From contig JALRME010000005.1 of the NCBI GenBank assembly GCA_026120035.1, positions 1,116,001-1,180,000 of the forward strand: a stretch of 64,000 nucleotides of DNA, read 5' to 3'. Below are positions 11,585 through 22,331 of this stretch, in pieces (the first letter of the stretch is position 1; each line of letters opens with the position of its first letter). Made by a program: the position numbers and the translations under genes. The notes under the pieces were generated by a model, which worked only from the letters and a program-made list of their open reading frames with translations, searched no databases and was not told the DNA's origin. The DNA comes from Coleophoma eucalyptorum. Lineage: Eukaryota; Ascomycota; Leotiomycetes; Helotiales; Dermateaceae.

Positions 11585-12482
11585 CTTTAACAGACAAAGA
11601 GTATGACAGCTTCAAATGCCTCAAGGTGGTATCTGGTTAAGAGTCTTGAAACTTGCGCGATTTTTAGGCTGGTAAGATACGAAGAAGATGCTCTAGCTTA
11701 CATAAGCTGTAGGCAAAAAGCCTAACTTATAGTCCCATCGCCATCCCAGCTGAACGATCACGGGAAGCGACATCTCATCAGAATTTATACTTTTAATGAT
11801 TATTATGCAAAGACCCATACCTCCAAGACTATGAGAATACCTGAGGCAGTCTAGATTTGTCGCATAAAGACTCTTCCAAGGTGTGTGTCACCATATCACG
11901 TGACTTTAATACTTTACTCAAAAGGATGCGGTCATGTACTGCGCCCCAATCTTGTTGGTAAAGGTCAAATGGGATAGTTATTTGAAGACTAGCGATTCTG
12001 TGAGCTGTTAAAAGTAAATCCAATGATTATTTACAGAGTAAACGGCTTGGTTGGTCTGCAAACAATGCATTTGCCTAAAGTATAAAAAAAACAATATCTT
12101 ACTGTCGGTATATCATTATTGGATCTCGATCTCGACCTCGATCGAACACTCGTTCGTACTTACTACAAACACCACCTGTTTGCAATTACGTAGTACTACG
12201 AACGGAGGATGGATCGATGCCTATGTTACGTAGCATTACGAACGGAGGATGAATCGATACCTATTCTGGTTGTTCTACAAACAGATGAAGGTATTGATAA
12301 GACCTCCATCACACTCACTTAGAACAGAAAAAAATATACACATTTTACCTCACGCATTTTGACTGTTATTGATACAGCTGAAATGAGAGGTATTCCAACA
12401 CTTACTTTTCCTAGCCAAACCAAAGAGAAGAGTGAGCCAGCCCTGCACGAAGAACCAGAAGAAAAATAGGCAAAACAACAAA
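11585..12482. other. Intergenic between vWA gene and 5S rRNA
   Basis: Promoter of the vWA gene, then AT-rich DNA with a two-copy 40-bp tandem repeat (12187-12266). No coding gene seen. Confidence 0.6.
12187..12266. repeat. Tandem repeat, 2 x 40 bp
   Basis: Units 12187-12226 and 12227-12266, both starting TACGTAG and containing ACGAACGGAGGAT. Most differences between the copies are transitions, including G to A. Confidence 0.85.
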
Positions 12483-12601
12483 ACATACAACAGTAGGTAT
12501 TCGCTGGTGGTCACCCACCCAACTACTAATCTACCGATCTGAGGCTTGTGTATGGCAGAGCGGACGGGATGCCCAATTCTCCTCAGTCTATGGTCGTATG
12601 T
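12483..12601 (-). rRNA. 5S ribosomal RNA gene
   Basis: The minus strand reads ACATACGACCATAG at the 5' end (from 12601), CATCCCGTCCGCTCT in the first third, TAGTAGTTGGGTGGGTGACC in the C-box/loop E region and GTTGTATGT at the 3' end, 119 nt in total. The terminal ACATAC and GTATGT pair to form helix I. This is the fungal 5S rRNA, transcribed by RNA polymerase III from internal elements. Single dispersed 5S genes are usual in filamentous ascomycetes. The transcript would end in the T-rich stretch below 12483. Confidence 0.96.
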
Positions 12602-13055
12602 GACAGATATTTTCTTATCTGCTTATATGTAGTATGCAACCAGGATTATAACGTATATATTCATTTGAATTTAGTGGCTGTACACTTTCTAGAATACGAG
12701 ATCGTTAATATAGGACTAGTCCCTTTTATTCAAATCTCCTTCAGTTGACATAATTATTGGCCTCAGATTATACGCTTTACAGTGACTAAGTGGCTAAAGT
12801 AATGGCAAAGGCAGTTATGAGTAGAGCGTAGAGATATCGTGGAGTTACCGCTCTTTCATATCGATACAAATTTGTTGATTGCGCAGTTGTTAACCATAAG
12901 ATTCTACATCTTCTGTCTCCTTCACAATACCTTTGACATGTTTCAACATTTTGGCTATTCACGAAGAATTTTATTCCAGTCGCGCAGATGCATTATTGAA
13001 GATGGGTTGTAAGACATTTCGTGATCTATATGAAGTCTGGAAAATCCAAAGCGGC

Positions 13056-13107
13056 CCCGACGGCACTTTATAGCGGTCCGGTCCGGCGATATATAAATGC
13101 CGTCGGG
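13056..13107. repeat. GC-rich inverted repeat around a TATA-like core
   Basis: Arms CCCGACGGCA (13056-13065) and TGCCGTCGGG (13098-13107) are perfect, with TTTATA and TATAAA continuing inward. The loop holds GGTCCGGTCCGG. It lies 175-225 bp before the YTP1-like ATG. Confidence 0.85.
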
Positions 13108-13112
13108 ACCGG
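13104..13112 (+). promoter_or_regulatory. CGGGACCGG motif (candidate Zn2Cys6 site)
   Basis: CGGGACCGG on the sense strand, 169 bp before the YTP1-like start. The same 9-mer stands in sense orientation before the MFS exporter and the Zn2Cys6 gene nearby. CGG-N2-CCG is a zinc-cluster-type inverted repeat. Binding is inferred. Confidence 0.5.
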
Positions 13113-13280
13113 CAATATAACCCTATACTTGCTTACGGTGACTAAATGATATATATCAATTTGAATTTCTATGTCTAGTTGCGATTCTGGATTATTTTCA
13201 GCAGCAAGTTCTTGAATTAATTATTCTTTCTAGTTCAATACGCATGAACAATAGTGGCTTATATCTCAAAGATTTCACAA

Positions 13281-15374
13281 ATGATGCCCTTCCTAATACG
13301 CTGTACTTTTCCAGTTACTCCCCTGTTGCTTGGCCTAGCTTCAATAGCTTTTGCCCAAGGTCATAATGATGACGGGTCAATGGACATGAGTGGAGGGGGA
13401 ATAGGCCGATCTGAAATTGTACATCCGACCAATTCTACAGTCTTTAACTCAACGGATTCGGGGTCACAGAGTTACTTCAGATATCCTGAGTATTCTAGAC
13501 TGATGCTGGCACATATTATTCTTATGATTGTGGGTTGGACTTTTGTACTTCCACTTGGTATACACGTCCTCAAAATCGATATCTAGGAATTTTCTGATAT
13601 GATACAGCAATTATGCATTCTATTGCTCGATCCCGACTTGCTCTCCCTATCCAATTTGTTTTTCTTGTCATAAATGGCTTCGGAACCCTCTTCGCCACTA
13701 TCTACAAGACCAATACTCCAAATCTATACCCAAACAATGCTCATCATAAGCTTGGCTGGCTCTTGATTTGGACTATATTTGCATATACAAGCATGGCACT
13801 GATAATTGTGTATACGAAAAGGACTAAAAATAGTAGTAATCTGGGTGAAAGAGAAGCACTAATCCCAATATCAGCTGAGGTTCTGGTAGAGCATCAGAGA
13901 CTCCATAACTTTCACCATAATCATATGCACCAATTTTCAGATAACAGCGGCCAGGGCACAGAGCAAAATCCAGAATCTATGAGAAGTGACTCGCAGTCAT
14001 CCCTTGACTTGGACCGTAACAGGGAGGATTCAAGTCCCCAAACAGAGTCCAACCATAATGGCCTCAACAATGGGAGACCTCGGACAATGTCTAGTATGAA
14101 TGGGTTTCTGGGCCAGAAACTTGCCTTGTTGATGACTTCTCGCGCTCAATATGCCTTTTTAGCAGTTTACGAAACTATAAATCGTCTCCTCTTAATACTT
14201 GGATTTGTGGCGTTGACAACAGGGTTTGTGACTTATGCTGGAATTTATGTAAGTCTGCCCCTTTAATAAAAAATTGAACATCACTTACGATGAAATAGCG
14301 TGGTAATCACATATTTTCCGGTCTTGCTCACTTTATTAAAGGAGGAGTTTTCTTTTGGTACGGAATTTTCACTCTCGGCCGATGGGCAGGTTGTTTCGCA
14401 GATCTCGGATGGGTGAGTAGCCAGCCTGTGCGTGATAAAAAGCAGCAAGCTAAAGTAAGGTAGGCATGGAATATCAAGGCTTCGAAAAAGCTCGTAGGAC
14501 ATATGAAAACATCAAGTCCTTCAGCCGAGTTCGTTGAGAGTTTCCTCATATTCTTCTACGGATCCACCAATGTTTTCCTCGAACATCTAGCAGCATGGGG
14601 CCATGAGTGGACTGCGCAAGATCTCGAACATATCTCCATTACCATAATGTTCTTTGGAGGTGGCTTGGTAAGATAACATATGCGCCAAAAGTTATAAATT
14701 TACTAAAGACTGATAGTGCGGTATGCTTGTTGAGTCGAGAATGATCCGTAGCCTGCTGAACGCAACTACTCACACCGCGCCTGTTCAACCCAATAACTCA
14801 TATGGTGCCGAAGCCGACGAGAAAATATTATGGCAACCACCAAAGTCCTACAGCTTTTCCATGAACATTCTACCAGCGCTCATTATTCTTCTTCTGGGAG
14901 TTATGATGAGCTCGCATCACCAATCCTCGATGGTTTCAACAATGATTCATAAGCAATGGGGTACCCTTCTAGTCGGCGCAGCGTTCTCTAGGGTCGTAAC
15001 TTATCTGATATTCTATGTCTCGCCACCGACATCCTTCTTGCCTTCCAGGCCACCCACCGAGCTCATCACGGCATTTTGCCTCATGGCAGGGGGTCTCATT
15101 TTCATGGCTAGCGTAAAGTTCTCAACTTCCTTCTCCCTTCTAGCAAGTCTGGCTAACCAAGTTCTAGAGCGTTGATACAGTCAAAGCTATAGAATCGAAC
15201 AACCTAGGTGCAATGTTCATTTTTACAATGACCATGGGTTTAGTCACTTTCTTGATGGCTTGGATTATCATGGTCATTGCGATCAAAGGATGGGCTATTA
15301 GAAGAGAAGGCAAACCCGTATGGTCTTTCCTGGTGGCAGCTCAACATGAGAATTTTCATGATAGAATTTTATGA
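13281..15374 (+). CDS. YTP1-like multi-pass membrane protein (DUF2427 + Ytp1 regions)
   Basis: Six exons (13281-13557, 13608-14248, 14299-14412, 14464-14667, 14717-15112, 15168-15374) join in phase to about 612 residues. A signal peptide (MMPFLIRCTF... with cleavage after AFA) precedes an N-terminal luminal stretch rich in Met, Gly and Ser. Cytochrome-b561-like helices (YSRLMLAHIILMIVGWTFVL, then NNAHHKLGWLLIWTIF) match the DUF2427 part. The Ytp1 region holds GRWAGCFADLGW, FLIFFYGSTNVFLEHLAAWG and later helices. Family function is unknown; the paired histidines suggest, but do not show, haem or metal binding. The start is the first ATG; an upstream in-frame GTG is unlikely. It converges on the MFS exporter gene and shares its promoter motif. 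Confidence 0.92.
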
Positions 15375-15823
15375 CGGAATACCCTTGAATTTCTTTGATA
15401 GATTGGTCCTAGCTTTTCACTTCGAACTGCGATGTGTATTGGCGTCCTTTCTGAACAAGATACCCTTGCTGCGACTGTTTGTTGTAAATAATGTACAATA
15501 GATTAGGTTGAAAATTATACCATGTATTCCATTTTAACCGTTAAATGATCTATAGATCTACAATACCTGAGCCAACTAGACTCAGACCGGGTTGTGAACT
15601 GGAACGCAGTTTGGATGCCAGAGGCAAAGTTTTAGATGAATAGCTTGTTAAGGGATGGAGGAAGAACTGGAGTAACAAGAGTGCATATAAAAGACACGCA
15701 ATTGCCATGATATTGTTCCTATCAGCTCTCTGAAAAAGTAAATTGCTATTGGCAAGCCTATCTTCATAAAGACTTGATCATAATCTCAATTATTGTCTAG
15801 TGTCTTCTAATCGTGTAAACAAG
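15375..15823. other. Intergenic, convergent gene ends
   Basis: 3' flanks of the YTP1-like and MFS genes. No gene recognised. Confidence 0.6.
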
Positions 15824-17929
15824 TTACTGCTCTTTAGTTGGTAGTGAGTTCACAACCCCTTCATCCCCATTCCCTTGCATAGGGTTATTCGCTCCTTCAA
15901 TGTCTTGTTTCTCTGGCGTTTTCTCCTTTATGTTTTTCCATCCGAGTCCGCAGCATGATATAAATGCAAGAGCAGAGGCTCCCACTGGCAGATACTATTA
16001 TTCGCAAGTCAGCGCTTAGATAAGTCCTATTGTGAAACCACGAACTCACAAATACATCTGTCAACGCTTTATTTGCTGCCAATAAGACCCCCGGAAGTTC
16101 TTCGCTAGACACCAATTCTCTGATACCTGTTGCCCCTGCACTGATCACAGTTTCTGGGTCTACACCAGGGGCATACATTTGTAAAGCAGGTGTCAGGGTA
16201 TTGGTAAATATTGTTGTACCAAGTGAGACAAAGAGTGCACTTCCAAAGTATTGGCAAAATGGTACGAGAGCGCTGACAATGGGAAGAACATTGCGGGGGG
16301 TGTTTGCTTGTATGGCCGTAACTGGTTGTTGCATTACCATACCTCTCCCAATTCCAATCAATATTTGGTAACCAATCCAATGTGAGGGCGGGGTATGAGG
16401 CGTGAATGTGGTAAATAATCCAGCACCTATAGTTGAAACCATACTTCCAGTAATAGCAAACGGGATATAATACCCCAATTTTGTGACTAATGAATCCTTA
16501 GTGAGTTCTGTAGATTATTGAGACAAACGTTCGTTGAAGAAGGAATTCACTTGAAAACAGAGCTTACCTAATACCCCGGTAGTAACTGATACTATGATTT
16601 GGCTTCCAAAAGTCGGTAGAACACTCACTCCGCTCAAGGTGGGACTATCTTCCCTCACAAGCTGAAACCAAGTTGGCATATAATATGAGAGGCTCAACAG
16701 AGCACCCATCTGTAGTATACTTGTTAAGCACGCACAATATACTACTCTCTCTTTCAACAATGCTAAGGGAATCATTGCTGTTTCACCTCTTCTTTGTTCC
16801 CAGAAGCCAAAAACTATGATTAGTCCAGCTCCTCCTATAAAGAGTCCGATGATAGTTGATGAATTCCAAGGGTAGGTCGAACCGCCCCACTGGAATGCTA
16901 ATAAGATCATAAGAATTGCGGGTGCAAATGCAACAAAGCCCACAAGATCGAGATTTTCTGGAATTTCTCGCCATGAGGACGGTGGTGATTTCGGCGAGTC
17001 GGGGAAGCGGAGAAAGAGGAAAAGAAAGAAGACGGGTGCTCCCACGGGGAGGTTTAGGTAGAAACCTAGGTTCCGAATTAGCTGAATTTCAACTTTGCAT
17101 CATTATTAGATGGGAATGAACATACACCATCTCCAAGACAGGTGTTCTGTCAAGGCTCCTCCTATCAAAGGCCCGACTATTTGGCCCACGGCGCCAACGC
17201 CAGTGACGATACCAATGAGAGCTAAACACTCGCCAATCAGATTCCGTATAACTCCTTTGGGTAGAACTTTTGTGAATTAAAGGACTTAATACTTACTTGG
17301 TCGTTTCTCTAATGGACATGCTGCTCCCAAAAGCGTATAGGCACCACCTACCAAACCCGATCCGCCAATGCCCGTAATAGCCCGCCCGACGATCAGCATA
17401 TCAGAGTTACGAGATATACCAGAGATGAGGGAGCCAAATTCAAAGATGCAGAGAAATGTTAGAAATGTATACTATTCAAAAAAAATTAGTTGTTTTCTTA
17501 ATATTAAGCTATTCAACTGAACAGAACGGGAAAGGTCGAAATAGGTAGAGATGATACGAGAACTCACTCTTGAAGAATACAACTTATAGATTTTTCCTGT
17601 AAGTGGCTGTAATACACACGTAGATACCACATAGGCAGTACCATACCACCCTATATCATCGATACCATGGAAGGAGCTTGTTATGCTTGGGATTGCCTTT
17701 TGTGGCCAGACAGGTTAGCTAACATTCGACCATTCTAGGCATAAGACAGGAGACGAACAGTTGCAACTACAGACGCATTCAGGGTCATGATGAAAGCCAT
17801 TGTTGTCAGACTTGCAGTCATAAGAACCAGCTTAATGCCCGTGAGGTACTTTGTCTCTGGTGATGGTAAATCAGAAGTGACATCCTGGTCTTGAGGCGCA
17901 GGAGCGACGGATGGCTCAGAGCCTGCCAT
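15824..17929 (-). CDS. MFS drug/toxin efflux transporter (DHA2, 14-helix type)
   Basis: Multi-exon minus-strand gene whose frames join into a DHA2 exporter. It starts at 17929 ([16 protein letters not shown]; the codon farther upstream is TTG) and stops at 15824. Readable blocks are a helix-1 [15 protein letters not shown], motif C-like [15 protein letters not shown], the antiporter segment [20 protein letters not shown] followed by CFYLNLPVG, then helices to [20 protein letters not shown] and a hydrophilic tail ending NSLPTKEQ. Identified introns include a 55-60-nt one inside the WC codon (GTATGT donor near 17130) and one before the tail (about 15994-16048). The protein would pump toxic or secondary compounds out of the cell by proton antiport. 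The next gene upstream on the same strand encodes a Zn2Cys6 regulator, a common exporter-regulator arrangement. Confidence 0.92.
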
Positions 17930-18088
17930 TATGTCCAATTTACGAGGATTATGCGTTTTTGAGACAGGTAAAGTGGGTTCAGTGATACTACGTAAATTAC
18001 GTGGCTCTAGGAGCAGTCAGACGTCGTGAATTGAAATTTGTGGTTGTGATTCGGTCGGAGTGTTGCGATTTATTCCACTCGTCAAACT

Positions 18089-18120
18089 CGACCGGCATGT
18101 TGAGGCAGTTTCCGGTCCCG
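18089..18120 (-). promoter_or_regulatory. Bipartite element CGACCGG-N16-CCGGTCCCG, exporter promoter
   Basis: CGACCGG at 18089-18095 and CCGGTCCCG at 18112-18120 (plus-strand reading), 160-190 bp before the exporter ATG. The same arrangement, with N15, occurs in the regulator promoter. Candidate binding site of the neighbouring zinc-cluster protein, by inference. Confidence 0.6.
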
Positions 18121-18295
18121 TTCTACTGGTTGTGGAGGGAGGGATTTACACATATCACAACGCAAAAATGTTACACTTAGAGATGATTTTGTGGCCCAGT
18201 ACTTTCTCTGGTCCAAGTAACTAAGTAATAAGTATGTCATCGCGAGTTACGGCTTTCATTTTAGTATCAGCCCCGGTTTAAGTCAAGCCGTCAAT

Positions 18296-20596
18296 TTAAA
18301 CCACTTCTTCATATGCTGTCCGGGCCATAATCTCATTCCAGAATCCCTCATCCAGCATATCAATATCAAACCCAGCCACCATATCTTTCGTAGCAGCTTC
18401 GGCCAATGTTTCCAGGTTTTCATTTCTCTGGCTCTCTTGGCGAACCGTACCCATCAATTTCGCATTGAACCAGTCCTGGATTTTCTTCATCTTCATTCCA
18501 CCCCTCCAAAACGAGCTGTGGCCACTTGTTGCACCATTGTCAATTTCACGACTAGCTTCTTCATATTTTTGGGCAAGTTTGTCTATCGTCGGTGAAAAAG
18601 CGGCTATCTCTCGCACGTAGTTCAAGTCCCAGCCATCATATTGGAATACATTTAGCATACCCAGGATAATTATTGCATGAGCAACAAGGGCAAAAACATT
18701 CATAGGAAGGTGGTGATAGAGACTTGACGGAAGCGAGAGCCATTTTGTGAAGAAGGTCTTGTTGCTCTGGAGGCAAGTCATTAGGAGAGCGAGGCGTGTG
18801 GGATCGGATATTGGCGGTGTGCTTTCAGCTAAGGGACTTTTGCGAAGCGCAATCTCGGTATTGTGCATAGATATGCTCAAGAGGTGGATTTGGAAGAGTG
18901 CTAGAGTTATATAAGTAAGTTGCGACAAATCTCTAAAAAAGCTTTTGGAATAAGAGGTGGTGCGTACTGCTCTGCACAAGTTCTGGCTCCAGAGTGTTTT
19001 TGAAACGCTCCAAGTCTCTCTCGAATGAATTCACGAGCATAGATATAGGCTCATGACCCAACTTACTCCAGTAGTCAATACCATGGAATGGAAAACTGCG
19101 GACAGCAGCATCTGCAATATTTTGAAGTCGAATTTGAAATACCAGATACCGGTCACTCAAGTATTCCTGTCGCTTTTCAATCTCAAGACAGCATTCTTCA
19201 ACGTAAGGTGTGTTCTGGAGCGGCTCTATCTTTCCAAAGTTCGCCGAAAGTCTAGTGGGTATTAGAACTGACATTGGCACAGCACCAAAATGCGGAATGT
19301 ACTCACTCTCTAGACAGACAGAAGAGGCCGAGAAATGCCCTACGTTCTTCTAAAGTCCTTTGAGGCTTTATCCGTCTATCACTGAAGCCTTTCATTGCCT
19401 CAATATATCTGTCGTTTCCATCGAATGGAATTGGTGCCCTGTGCAAGCCGAGATCAAATACTAAGGCAGTTGCAAGCTGAACCATATTCGTCATTTGAGG
19501 CGAAGGCCCCAGAGCTTGATGATACCAAGCAATGAAAGCCAAAATACCTTGCAACAGGTCAAGTGACTTCTTTCCCTGAAGGAAAGTCTGTTCTGTAATC
19601 GACTTAATAACCTCGGACCTCAGCCTTAATTGTCTGGATACCTTGGGGTACGACGTCACCATCATGATGTTATCATACAAGCATGGCTTTGTTGTGCGGA
19701 GGTCTTCGGCTGTCATATCCAAGGGTATGGCAATGAAAGGAAAGTATGATGCCATGTTGTTCTGAAAGACTTGTAGCTGGTCGTCTGCTGATAATGTCCA
19801 GACTGAACTTGGAAGAGGATCTTGTGGCTGGGGTGGACTTGGGTTAACTTGTGGGGGTGCTGCATTAATCGAACCACGAGAGTTTGGGCCAATGGAATGA
19901 GAATTTAGGGCATCCTGTATGGGCTTTTGCGACAGCACGCATCTTAAATCAGAATCTGGACCGAGAGTTGGAATTGATGTTTGCGCAGCTGTAAGTAACG
20001 AGACGAGGCCCTCAAGCTTCTCCTCTAATTGTGCTGTACGGCTAATCCATTTTAGTTAGTTATTTAGAATTGAACATAGATATCTGTATGAAACCTTACT
20101 TTGTTCTCGGTCGCCTGGGCTTTCTCTGAACAGACTGCCCAGGAAGACATTCTTTTTTCAGCCTGTTGCACCTGGAATAAGTTAGGTCTGGTATGGCTCT
20201 GTAGTAGTCATGGAAACATTTTCAAATTGCCTCTTCGAATTGACCTTCGCCAGTCGTCATTGAAAGAAAATAGAATCACTGGCTGTCGAAAATTTGTAAT
20301 CGATTGTCTAAGCATCCGACATTTAACTTGCCCTGACATCATGGTCTCGGGAAAACGTTCGCCAGGCAGAAAATACACATTGGAGCTCATACTGACCAAT
20401 AGATAAAGAAGAAACAGAGCTAGACTAGACTCAAGCATTTCAAATATATGGAAACATCATACCTTTCGCACTTCCCATTTTCACTTCCTGGGCGTGGAGC
20501 ACATTTCGCTTTTGAGATAGCACAGACTTGACAAGCTCGTGCTTGCTGGGCTGACGAGCCGGCAACGGATGTTTCAGCTGATGCCGTGGATGCCAT
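18296..20596 (-). CDS. Zn2Cys6 transcription factor beside the MFS exporter
   Basis: Five exons on the minus strand (20596-20463, 20171-20100, 20041-19307, 19251-18968, 18900-18296) give about 609 residues. The zinc cluster (residues about 22-54) reads CQVCAISKAKC, then GKCERCNRLKKEC, spacing C-x2-C-x6-C-x10-C-x2-C-x6-C. Its last third is encoded after a 291-nt intron (20172-20462), far longer than the others here. A basic linker (QRKPRRPRT) and a short leucine-rich coil (QLEEKLEGLVSLL) follow, then a fungal TF middle region with QGILAFIAWYHQ and DLGLHRAP. It is a nuclear regulator, probably autoregulated and controlling the adjacent exporter, because its promoter carries the same bipartite CGG element. 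Confidence 0.92.
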
Positions 20597-20684
20597 TATC
20601 TTGGAAATTGTCTGGAGAAAGCATTGGATCTTGTGGATATGATGCATGGACAGGAACTTCAACTTCTGGCCGTCACCCTAGCGG

Positions 20685-20715
20685 CGACCGGAAGATTATA
20701 AAACACCCGGTCCCG
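20685..20715 (-). promoter_or_regulatory. Bipartite element CGACCGG-N15-CCGGTCCCG, regulator promoter
   Basis: CGACCGG at 20685-20691 and CCGGTCCCG at 20707-20715 flank a TATA-like ATTATAAAA, about 90-120 bp before the regulator ATG. This is nearly the same spacing as in the exporter promoter. Autoregulation is inferred. Confidence 0.6.
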
Positions 20716-22331
20716 GCGGATGTAAGCAATTTAAGTAAGTAGGCCATGCGACGGCTAACGGGTGCGGCACTAGCAAGGCAGCAACTCCACAGAACTAATC
20801 CTTCTGCTGTCGATACCAACTTGCGTTACGAGAAATGTTAGATATGATGGCGAGTGTAAGATAACATGGTTTAAGTGGTTGTTCTGTACTCCTAGAGGCG
20901 GCGAGTGGTGATCAAGGGTGAGTACAGGTGATCAAGGGTAGATAGAGGTCTTCGCTTCCGTCCAACGTGCAACTTTAGATATTCTCTGCTAGTATATTCA
21001 GATTGAACATATCATTAACAACATCAATACTCGTTCCCCTACGTTGTCGTCGTACCAAAGCCTTACGACCTCGTATTCCGCTGGACCTATCACGACCAGG
21101 AGAAGGCTTCTATATACTCTCGAACTCTCTCTCTTACATACGATCGTTGTCTCGAAATTCTTCATTCCCTCTAAGCTCGTCACTCGTTCAAAAACACGAT
21201 AATTGTTAGACGTGTATATATTAGTTACAAAATCGGAAGTTACTATTAGTAGTAACGGAAATCGAAATTATACCTAAGTGATTTGTTACCCTTAATTCTT
21301 TTAAGTCTGGACAAGGTGGTAATAATTTTCTAAAATTAGTCTCTGTATTGAGATCTGCGCAGTTTTCTGTGAAATTTGTTCTCCTGCTGGAGCGAAAATC
21401 AGATATCTCACGGTACTGGGGAAAATTTTTGTTGGGGTGTGTTCTGCTGTTGGTGGAGGAAGTCACGAAGCACGTTTGCTAATGAGCGATGCCCGGCCAG
21501 CCTGCCATTTGCAACCGAATACACCTGCATAATACATATCAAGGAAATAACGGCTCTGATATGGCAGCTTGCTCCTGAACTCTATGATTCAAGTATAAGA
21601 GCCCCGATCTCCCTGCCCGCTTTCTTTTTACCTCTTACAACCTTAATCCTCGATCTGTTCATCAACGCATCCGGTCCTGTAACACTATCAATTCCCGCTG
21701 AGATTCCTTTTCTTACACCTTTCCAGAAGATGTCTTCTGTCTGCCAAATTTATATCTCTCTTCTTTGGCGTTCTTAAGAACTTTGCCGTGTGCCATGAAC
21801 ACATATGTTCTGTTTAGCTTGAAGGTAGGTGGTGTCATTTCTTTGAAGCCGGGCGAACGATGGTGACAGCTTGGTGGCCACGTCGATGGACGTTGGTTAT
21901 GGGTTCGACTCCCTGAGACCGGGTTTCTGGGTGGGCGTAGAAGTTGTGTGGATGGATTTGACCTTCTGTACACCATTGCAATCGTTCAGCTTGCTGGACC
22001 ATCTACTCAGCAGACGTGCTGCCCCTATTTTCTCCTTTAAGGTTATCATCCCTATTCGAAGATCAATTTCTTTAACGAACTATGATTGGAAACATCTGCC
22101 CTGCCCGCTATGCTGTCGTGAGTTCTGGGTAGATACAGTCCATCATTAAGGAGTCGTGAGCTACGGCCTTCAGAGGTTCTCATCACCACTCGTCGCTGGA
22201 TCTGTCATCACTCCACTATATATCTAGCGAGTAACTGTGGGGATATCGAGTCGTTATTCTTTGTAGATAGCACTATGTGAGAACAATTCCATCTCATTTT
22301 CAAACATTTCTTACAAAGATTTGTGCGATCC
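20716..22331. other. Gene-poor, partly AT-rich intergenic region
   Basis: No coding gene recognised. A tRNA-like stretch with a perfect B-box lies at 21849-21923. The flank from 21200 to 21400 is AT-rich and low in structure, consistent with decayed repeat DNA. Confidence 0.5.

Larger units (their letters stand above)
12602..13280. other. Intergenic, upstream of YTP1-like gene
   Basis: AT-rich, no gene recognised. It contains the GC-rich inverted repeat at 13056-13107 and the shared promoter motif at 13104-13112. Confidence 0.6.

Noticed and set aside
20208..20438. Minus-strand 76-codon frame within the regulator
   Set aside because: Lies inside the 291-nt intron; using it would lose the last two zinc-cluster cysteines.
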